The notes beneath the pieces are model-generated. The model ran no database searches and had not been told where the DNA came from. It saw nothing but the letters and a program-made list of their open reading frames with translations. From contig DASRND010000018.1 of NCBI GenBank assembly GCA_035647615.1, positions 1-44,462 on the forward strand: a stretch of DNA of 44,462 nt. Direction: 5' to 3'. Numbering within the stretch: the first letter of the stretch is position 1; each line of letters opens with the position of its first letter. Position numbers and translations under genes: made by a program. The stretch comes from Bacteroidales bacterium (lineage in GTDB: Bacteria; Bacteroidota; Bacteroidia; Bacteroidales; 4484-276). Positions 40,150-44,462 of this stretch are shown piece after piece.

Positions 40150-40581
40150 ATGAACACATTCATCACCGAAACCGACTACGATGCCGCCATCCATACCGAG
40201 ATACTCAACGCCATCACACGAACCGAGAGTGGGCTGCTCGAGATAATAGAAGCCCAGGCCGTGGAGGAGATAGCCGGATACCTGGCATCACGATACGACA
40301 CTACGAAAATATTCAATAAAACAGGCTCCGACCGCCACAGCCTGCTGCTTATGTTTGCCATCGACATAACGCTGTACCACCTGCATGCCATACACAACCC
40401 CGTAAAGTTCCCTATGGTGCGCAAGGACAGGTACGAACGCGCTATCGACTGGCTAAAGCAAGTGCAGGATGGCCAGATAAACCCGACCGGCCTGCCACTG
40501 GCTACCGGAACAGGCGGCGACCAGGGCGGAGCTATCAACTATGCTATTGCATCAAACCCAAAACGAAATAACCATTACTAA
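40150..40581 (+). CDS. Mu gp36-like protein (DUF1320-like)
   Basis: 143 residues from the ATG at 40150 (MNTFITETDYDAAIHTEILN); the GTG at 40117 sits in a palindromic repeat and is rejected. The family is helical with the pattern AVEEIAGYLASRYDTTKIF and ALDITLYHLHA-like segments (FAIDITLYHLHAIHNPV) and ERAIDWLKQVQDG. It acts at the head-tail junction. It lies 5 bases before the portal gene. Confidence 0.75.
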   Translation: MNTFITETDYDAAIHTEILNAITRTESGLLEIIEAQAVEEIAGYLASRYDTTKIFNKTGSDRHSLLLMFAIDITLYHLHAIHNPVKFPMVRKDRYERAIDWLKQVQDGQINPTGLPLATGTGGDQGGAINYAIASNPKRNNHY

Positions 40582-40586
40582 TAATC

Positions 40587-41852
40587 ATGGCAGTAAAAAA
40601 AGCAGAATCCAAAAACCTGGTCATACAGCAGGTCATATTTTCGCAGCCTAAGCGCGACAACCTCGACATTGCTAAATGGCGCAACGCAATCAAAAGCGCA
40701 GAGAGCATCAACCTGCCACGCCGGCACGACCTCTACGACATCTACAACGATGTGCTGATAGATGCACACCTCTCGGCGGTGATACAAAAACGCAAAACAG
40801 CAGTACTTACCGGCAACATACAATTTGTTAAAAACGGCACGGCGGACGAAAATGTAACGATGCAAATCGACAGTCCCTGGTTTCGCTCCTTCATTGCCGA
40901 TCTGATCGACACCATACTCTGGGGACACAGCGTGTTTCAGTTTTACCGACTGGGTAATTGGATCGCCTACGACCTGATTCCGCGCAAGCATATCAACCCT
41001 GTGCATGGCACCCTGCTACGCACGCAAACCGATACCACCGGCCTGCCATACCGCGATGGAGCTTACCAAAACCTATTGGAGGTAGGCAATCCCCGCGACC
41101 TGGGTTTGCTCTGCAAGGCGGCCCCGCACATCATCTACAAGCGCAACGGCATGGGCGACTTTGCACAGTTTGCCGAAATATTTGGACAGCCCATGCGCGA
41201 AGGTATATACGATGGCTACGATGAAGTGGCACGCCAAAAACTGCGCGAAGACCTCGAAAACATGGGATCGAGTGGTATTTTTATTCATCCGGAAAATACA
41301 CAGATCAATCTTATCGACGCCCCGGATAAATCCGGAAACAGCGATTTATACACCGACCTGATAGACCTGTGCAATGCCGAGGTGAGCAAACTCATCCTTG
41401 GCAACACCCTCACCACCGACCAGGGCGACAAGGGTACCCAGGCACTGGGAACCGTGCACCAGGATGTGGAAGATAAGATTGCCCACAGCGACCGCCGATT
41501 TGTGCTCGACACGCTCAACTATGAACTGACCGACATCTTATCCAGCCTGGGCATCAATACCACAAATGGCGAGTTTGTCTTTGAAGAAAAAACACAGGTT
41601 GACCTCTCGCAGCGCGTAATCATCGACATGCAACTGGCCAGCCGTGTACCAATTGATGACGACTACTGGTATGAAACTTATGACGTACCCAAGCCAAAAA
41701 ATTACAAAAAGCTAAAAGCCGAACAGGATGAGCAGCGCAAAGCACTCACGGCGGCAAGTGCGGCAAGTAAAGACGGACGGACGTCCGTCTCTAAAGATGA
41801 CAAGAACGAAACCGAAAATCTTTTCAAACGCTTTTTCAATTTTTTCGCATAA
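40587..41852 (+). CDS. Portal protein (DUF935, Mu gp29-like)
   Basis: 421 residues. Typical stretches: RRHDLYDIYNDVLIDAHLSAVIQKRKTAVL, DLIDTILWGHSVFQFY, LIPRKHINPVHG, NGMGDFAQFAEIFGQPMREGIYDG and GDKGTQALGTVHQDVEDKI. It forms the dodecameric DNA gate of the head. Near the C-terminus residues of a palindromic repeat (SKDGRTSVSKDD) are read in frame. It ends FFNFFA. Confidence 0.88.
   Translation: MAVKKAESKNLVIQQVIFSQPKRDNLDIAKWRNAIKSAESINLPRRHDLYDIYNDVLIDAHLSAVIQKRKTAVLTGNIQFVKNGTADENVTMQIDSPWFRSFIADLIDTILWGHSVFQFYRLGNWIAYDLIPRKHINPVHGTLLRTQTDTTGLPYRDGAYQNLLEVGNPRDLGLLCKAAPHIIYKRNGMGDFAQFAEIFGQPMREGIYDGYDEVARQKLREDLENMGSSGIFIHPENTQINLIDAPDKSGNSDLYTDLIDLCNAEVSKLILGNTLTTDQGDKGTQALGTVHQDVEDKIAHSDRRFVLDTLNYELTDILSSLGINTTNGEFVFEEKTQVDLSQRVIIDMQLASRVPIDDDYWYETYDVPKPKNYKKLKAEQDEQRKALTAASAASKDGRTSVSKDDKNETENLFKRFFNFFA
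41767..41792. repeat. Palindromic repeat, copy B (inside portal)
   Basis: GTAAAGACGGACGG then ACGTCCGTCTCT; arms AGACGGAC and GTCCGTCT. It lies within the portal gene and is translated as KDGRTSVS without breaking the frame. Confidence 0.85.
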
Positions 41853-41863
41853 GCCCCGGCGGT

Positions 41864-41886
41864 AGGGGTCGCACAAACGTGCGCCT
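41864..41886. repeat. Degenerate palindromic repeat at portal/F junction
   Basis: GTAGGGGTCGCACAAACGTG then CGCC; arms GCAC and GTGC only. A worn copy of the same family; the GTG at 41879 within it is the only start I can see for the next gene. Confidence 0.45.
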
Positions 41887-43078
41887 TAACTTTACCGGGG
41901 CTGAAATAGCAGCCCTATACCAAAACCAAAGCGGCTGCCCTGTGCATGGCTCCACGGCCTTTGTTAACGTGGAACTGCCGCAACCGCCCGCCACCGGCAT
42001 CGACGAAAAAACAATGCTCGAAATATATGTGGATGTACAGGGGCATGTAAAGACGCACGGACGTGCGTCCCTGCACATCAACCCCGACCTCTACCGATAC
42101 ACCCGCGACAATCTCACGGCGGCCATCGACAAGGTGTATCCGGGCTTAAAGTACGACCACCCCGATTTTGATATGGCCATGAAACTACGCAACAATGCCA
42201 GCCGCTTTGCCGGATACAAAACTGCCTGGCAAACCGCCGAGCTTATGGATGTAGATGATACAGATGCCATAAACAGCATCAATAAAAAATACAACACGAA
42301 CTACATGCGAAGCGAGTACGAACATACCGTGCGCAGTACCCGTGCCGCCAAAAACTGGCAAAACTTTGCCGCCGATGCCGACCTTTACCCCTACCTGGAG
42401 TACATGCCCAGCACCGCCGGAACTCCCCGCAGCGAGCATATGAAATTGTATGGCGTAATAAAGGCTTTGGATGACCCATTTTGGGATACCTGGCTGCCGC
42501 CTGCAGACTGGGGATGCAAGTGCAGCGTGCAGCAACGCCGCAGCGATAAAGGTACTACCCAACCACCGGAGGAGATAAAACAGCCGCCCCAGGCAATGCG
42601 CAACAATCCAGGTAAGGATGGGCAGATATTTACCGATAAACATCCGATGATTAGTAAGGTAAGTAAAGCAACATCTGTACTTATTGAAAATGAAACCAGT
42701 TTTTTGAAATTCAAACACGAAACCAGAAGTGTTCTTGATATTGCTACGGATTTTATTGGTAATGTGTTTAAACTTGAAACAAAAACATCAACATTAGATG
42801 TGAGGATAACTAAAAATTCAGTTGAAAAAAACTTGCGGTGGGATAAATGGTTTGATACAAGATGCCAATCATTGATAAACCTGCCTGAACTAATAAATAA
42901 ATGTAATTATATTGGTTCAAAAAAAGTAATCAAAAGTGATTACACAAATGCTCAATGGGTGAAAAAAAGGAAAATAAAGAATTATCATTTTTTTGAAATA
43001 GACGGAGGTTATCAGTTTGATATTGAAGAGAGATGGGATGGACAGATAACACTTTACAATATTAAAGTGATAAAATAA
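41879..43078 (+). CDS. Mu F-like head morphogenesis protein with C-terminal nuclease-like domain
   Basis: 399 residues from GTG 41879, which lies in a degenerate repeat; no better start is seen. The N-terminal 250 residues match the Mu F-like/gp30 family (YEHTVRSTRAAKNWQNFAAD, YLEYMPSTAGTPRSEHMKLYG, FWDTWLPPADWGCKC, with the CxC). From about 42640 on the composition becomes clearly AT-rich and the protein changes to a domain ending YHFFEIDGGYQFDIEERW. This resembles the phage barnase-EndoU-like nuclease tails (PBECR) found on such head proteins. Inferred to be a separate, horizontally acquired effector domain carried in the head. Confidence 0.75.
   Translation: MRLNFTGAEIAALYQNQSGCPVHGSTAFVNVELPQPPATGIDEKTMLEIYVDVQGHVKTHGRASLHINPDLYRYTRDNLTAAIDKVYPGLKYDHPDFDMAMKLRNNASRFAGYKTAWQTAELMDVDDTDAINSINKKYNTNYMRSEYEHTVRSTRAAKNWQNFAADADLYPYLEYMPSTAGTPRSEHMKLYGVIKALDDPFWDTWLPPADWGCKCSVQQRRSDKGTTQPPEEIKQPPQAMRNNPGKDGQIFTDKHPMISKVSKATSVLIENETSFLKFKHETRSVLDIATDFIGNVFKLETKTSTLDVRITKNSVEKNLRWDKWFDTRCQSLINLPELINKCNYIGSKKVIKSDYTNAQWVKKRKIKNYHFFEIDGGYQFDIEERWDGQITLYNIKVIK
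42047..42072. repeat. Palindromic repeat, copy C (inside F-like gene)
   Basis: GTAAAGACGCACGG then ACGTGCGTCCCT. It lies inside the F-like gene and is translated as VKTHGRASL in frame. Confidence 0.85.
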
Positions 43079-43082
43079 AAAA

Positions 43083-43133
43083 GACATCCAGGGTGCGGTA
43101 CCACTTACCGTAACTGTGGCCGGTCTGGATGTC
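43083..43133. terminator. Cruciform-like hairpin after F-like gene
   Basis: GACATCCAG (43083-43091) pairs with CTGGATGTC (43125-43133). Inside it CGGTA-CCACT-TACCG (43096-43110) forms a second hairpin. A-run upstream, GTTTC downstream. It may end or attenuate transcription, or process the mRNA. Confidence 0.55.
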
Positions 43134-43160
43134 GTTTCACGCACAAAGATAATACAAAAC

Positions 43161-43733
43161 ATGACACCGCAACAATTTTCGCAAAAATTAACACAACATG
43201 CCGCGCAGGTCAAACATTACATCGAGCGCGATGCCCCGCGTATCATGGGCATTGAGGCGGTGAACCACTTCAAAAAAAGTTTTTTGGATGGCGGTTTCAC
43301 CGACAGCAGCCTGGTGCCCTGGAAACCCGCAAAGCGAACCGTGAGCAACAGCTACTGGTATGGCTTCGAGTACGGTTCGCGCGTGGCCACACCCGATAAC
43401 CACCCGCGCCGCTGGAAGGCTAAAGGCAAGTACAAGCCCCGCAAGGCCAACCCTGTAACCAACTACAGCCCCGCTGCCACCAAACGCAAAGCCCTTAACG
43501 GACGCACCGGAGACCTGAAAGACAGCATACAGTACCGGCTCGAACCGGGGCGCGCCATCATATTCAGCGACCAGCCCTATGCCGACATCCATAACAGTGG
43601 TGGACAAGCCAAAGTGTTTGGCCGCAAAAACACCACCATGCCACGTCGCCAGTTCATCGGCGACAGCATAAAGCTCAAAGCAAAAATAAAACACGAACTC
43701 ATCAAAGACATCAACCGCATTCTCGGAACGTAA
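43161..43733 (+). CDS. Virion morphogenesis protein (Mu G-like)
   Basis: 190 residues from the ATG at 43161 (MTPQQFSQKLTQHAAQ), preferred over a GTG at 43116 inside the upstream hairpin. The typical features are GIEAVNHFKKSFLDGGF, a WKP strand (LVPWKPAKR), the GRTGDLKDSIQYRL motif and ADIHNSGG with PRRQFIGDS at the end, as in phage tail-completion/gpG proteins. Its TAA stop lies in palindromic repeat D. Confidence 0.85.
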   Translation: MTPQQFSQKLTQHAAQVKHYIERDAPRIMGIEAVNHFKKSFLDGGFTDSSLVPWKPAKRTVSNSYWYGFEYGSRVATPDNHPRRWKAKGKYKPRKANPVTNYSPAATKRKALNGRTGDLKDSIQYRLEPGRAIIFSDQPYADIHNSGGQAKVFGRKNTTMPRRQFIGDSIKLKAKIKHELIKDINRILGT

Positions 43734-43757
43734 AGACGCACGGCCGTGCGCCTCAAC
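43726..43757. repeat. Palindromic repeat, copy D
   Basis: GAACGTAAAGACGCACGG then CCGTGCGCCTCAAC. It overlaps the stop codon of the G-like gene (43731-43733, TAA within GTAAAG) and forms a tandem with copy E (period 35). Confidence 0.9.
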
Positions 43758-43760
43758 CAG

Positions 43761-43792
43761 GAACGTAAAGACGCACGGCCGTGCGTCTCAAC
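43761..43792. repeat. Palindromic repeat, copy E
   Basis: Identical to copy D but for one base (T for C); arms ACGCACGG and CCGTGCGT. It lies between the G-like and gp37-like genes. Confidence 0.9.
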
Positions 43793-43809
43793 ATAACAAT
43801 ATCAATACA

Positions 43810-44325
43810 ATGGACATCCTGTATCAATCAATCGTAACGCGCCTGCAAAGCAAAATTGCAGAACCCCTGTGGATAGACCTCGAAGCAGGGCAGATAGACA
43901 GCCTGGACGAGAACTACCCCGTGCAGTTCCCTGCCATCTTCATCGACCTGGCCAACTGCCAGTGGAACAACCTGGGGCAGGGACACCAGCAGGGCGAAAT
44001 AACAATAGGCATACGCCTGGCTCTCGACATTTATGCCGACTTCCACGCCGGCAGCCCTACCCTGGCCGATGCCGCACAACAGCTAAAGCTGCTAAACCAG
44101 GTACACGCCGCCCTGCATACCTTTGGCGGCCACGTGCTGGAGGATGGTAACGGTGGGTATCTGGACGTGCATTTTGGCAAGCTCATGCGCACGGCCTTCA
44201 ACACCGAACGCCGCGCCGATGGCCTGCGGGTTTTTAATATGACCTACACCACTGCCATCTATGATGCCTACGCTGCCAAGCAATACCTCAAGGTGCAAGC
44301 GGTGCCACATGTGGTGGTGCAATAA
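43810..44325 (+). CDS. Tail terminator-like protein (Mu gp37-like)
   Basis: 171 residues, MDILYQSIVTRLQSKIAEPL. A central PAIFIDLANCQWNNLGQGHQQGEITIGIRLALDIY is followed by a helical pair and MRTAFNTERRADGLRVFNMTYTTAI: a small alpha/beta protein like gp37/tail terminators, which complete the tail tube. It ends the plus-strand operon in this window before a bidirectional terminator. Confidence 0.65.
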   Translation: MDILYQSIVTRLQSKIAEPLWIDLEAGQIDSLDENYPVQFPAIFIDLANCQWNNLGQGHQQGEITIGIRLALDIYADFHAGSPTLADAAQQLKLLNQVHAALHTFGGHVLEDGNGGYLDVHFGKLMRTAFNTERRADGLRVFNMTYTTAIYDAYAAKQYLKVQAVPHVVVQ

Positions 44326-44355
44326 AAAAAGCCCCGGTACCAGTCCGGAGCTTTT
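44324..44355. terminator. Bidirectional terminator
   Basis: A stem with AGC/GCT and CCGG/CCGG (44330-44352), an A-run on the left (44324-44330) and TTTT on the right (44352-44355). It would end the plus-strand late operon and the minus-strand gene at the window edge. Confidence 0.75.
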
Positions 44356-44371
44356 GTAGTAATAACCCTGC

Positions 44372-44398
44372 AAGGTTATAATCAGCCATTATAACCTT
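44372..44398. terminator. Second hairpin over the end of the edge gene
   Basis: AAGGTTATAAT and ATTATAACCTT form a perfect 11-bp stem with a CAGCC loop. The stop codon of the minus-strand gene at the edge lies in the stem. Probably a transcription stop or mRNA 3'-end protector. Confidence 0.6.
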
Positions 44399-44462
44399 GG
44401 GGCTTTATCATGCTTCTGTTCAGCATCCATCCTTTTCTTAAACTTCTCAAGCTCCCACTGGT
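44389..44462 (-). CDS. C-terminal end of a gene running off the right edge
   Basis: On the minus strand an open frame enters from the edge and encodes QWELEKFKKRMDAEQKHDKA and then PRL before a TAA at 44391-44389. The fragment is charged and helical. Only about 24 codons are visible, so its function cannot be told. Its strand is opposite to the plus-strand late operon, so it belongs to another transcription unit, perhaps the early region. Confidence 0.5.
   Translation of the reverse strand, partial: QWELEKFKKRMDAEQKHDKAPRL

Larger units (their letters stand above)
18544..44462. mobile_element. Mu-like contractile-tailed prophage (left end approximate, right end outside)
   Basis: The gene content is that of a Mu-type myovirus: large terminase, DUF935-type portal, Mu F-like and G-like head proteins, ClpP-type protease with scaffold tail, capsid, sheath, tube, frameshifted chaperone, tape measure, hub and spike, gp46-like, J-like and gp48-like baseplate proteins, and fibres. 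The late genes form two operons diverging at 37.84-38.06 kb. The left limit is placed between the end of the tail operon (18651) and the duplicated segment. No target-site duplication, transposase, Mor/C activator or repressor is visible, so the other end and the early region must lie right of the window. Confidence 0.85.

Noticed and set aside
43726-43792. CRISPR-like array from two 32-base repeats
   Set aside because: Only two units, a 3-base spacer, strong palindromes and other copies dispersed inside genes. It is a dispersed repeat family.

Overview
The window is chromosome of a Bacteroidota bacterium carrying most of the structural half of a Mu-like, contractile-tailed prophage. The host assignment rests on TTTG / TAnnTTTG promoter boxes, the near absence of Shine-Dalgarno sequences, Bacteroidota-style palindromic repeats, and the protein families present. 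No rRNA, tRNA or CRISPR array was seen.

Left flank, 1-3.4 kb: an AT-rich AAA ATPase that appears cut short inside its TOPRIM domain, and a tyrosine recombinase with a block of direct repeats just upstream of its start. This looks like the remains of an integrated element.

Host core, 3.5-18.3 kb: a short ferredoxin-NADP-reductase-like flavoprotein; two radical-SAM tRNA methylthiotransferases (MiaB type and MtaB) with a complete MntA/HepT (MNT-HEPN) toxin-antitoxin pair between them; a complete RND efflux operon (fusion protein, pump, outer-membrane channel); a small EamA-type membrane protein; a DUF2254 membrane protein; a TrmO-like/FmdE fusion protein; a dead nikR gene; and a strongly structured RNA candidate of about 560 nt with its own promoter and terminator (17477-18041, minus strand). 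The RNA matches no family I recognise.

Prophage, about 18.5 kb to beyond the right edge: two late operons diverge from 37.84-38.06 kb. The minus-strand operon runs ClpP-type protease/scaffold, major capsid, lysis-like genes, sheath, tube, tail chaperone with a -1 frameshift, tape measure, baseplate and fibres. The plus-strand operon encodes small and large terminase, gp36-like protein, portal, Mu F-like protein with a foreign AT-rich C-terminal domain, Mu G-like protein and a tail terminator-like protein. The two promoters face away from each other across a pair of 21-bp direct repeats, a plausible late-activator site. No transposase, repressor or other early genes are in view; they probably lie to the right of 44.46 kb.

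The observations I rate highest are the tail-chaperone frameshift signal (A AAT TTA followed directly by TAG), the bidirectional late promoter with its tandem operator, the unidentified structured RNA, a 73-bp exact copy of part of the tail-fibre gene just outside the tail operon, a family of palindromic repeats that enters phage genes without breaking the frame, and the nuclease-like tail on the F-like protein.
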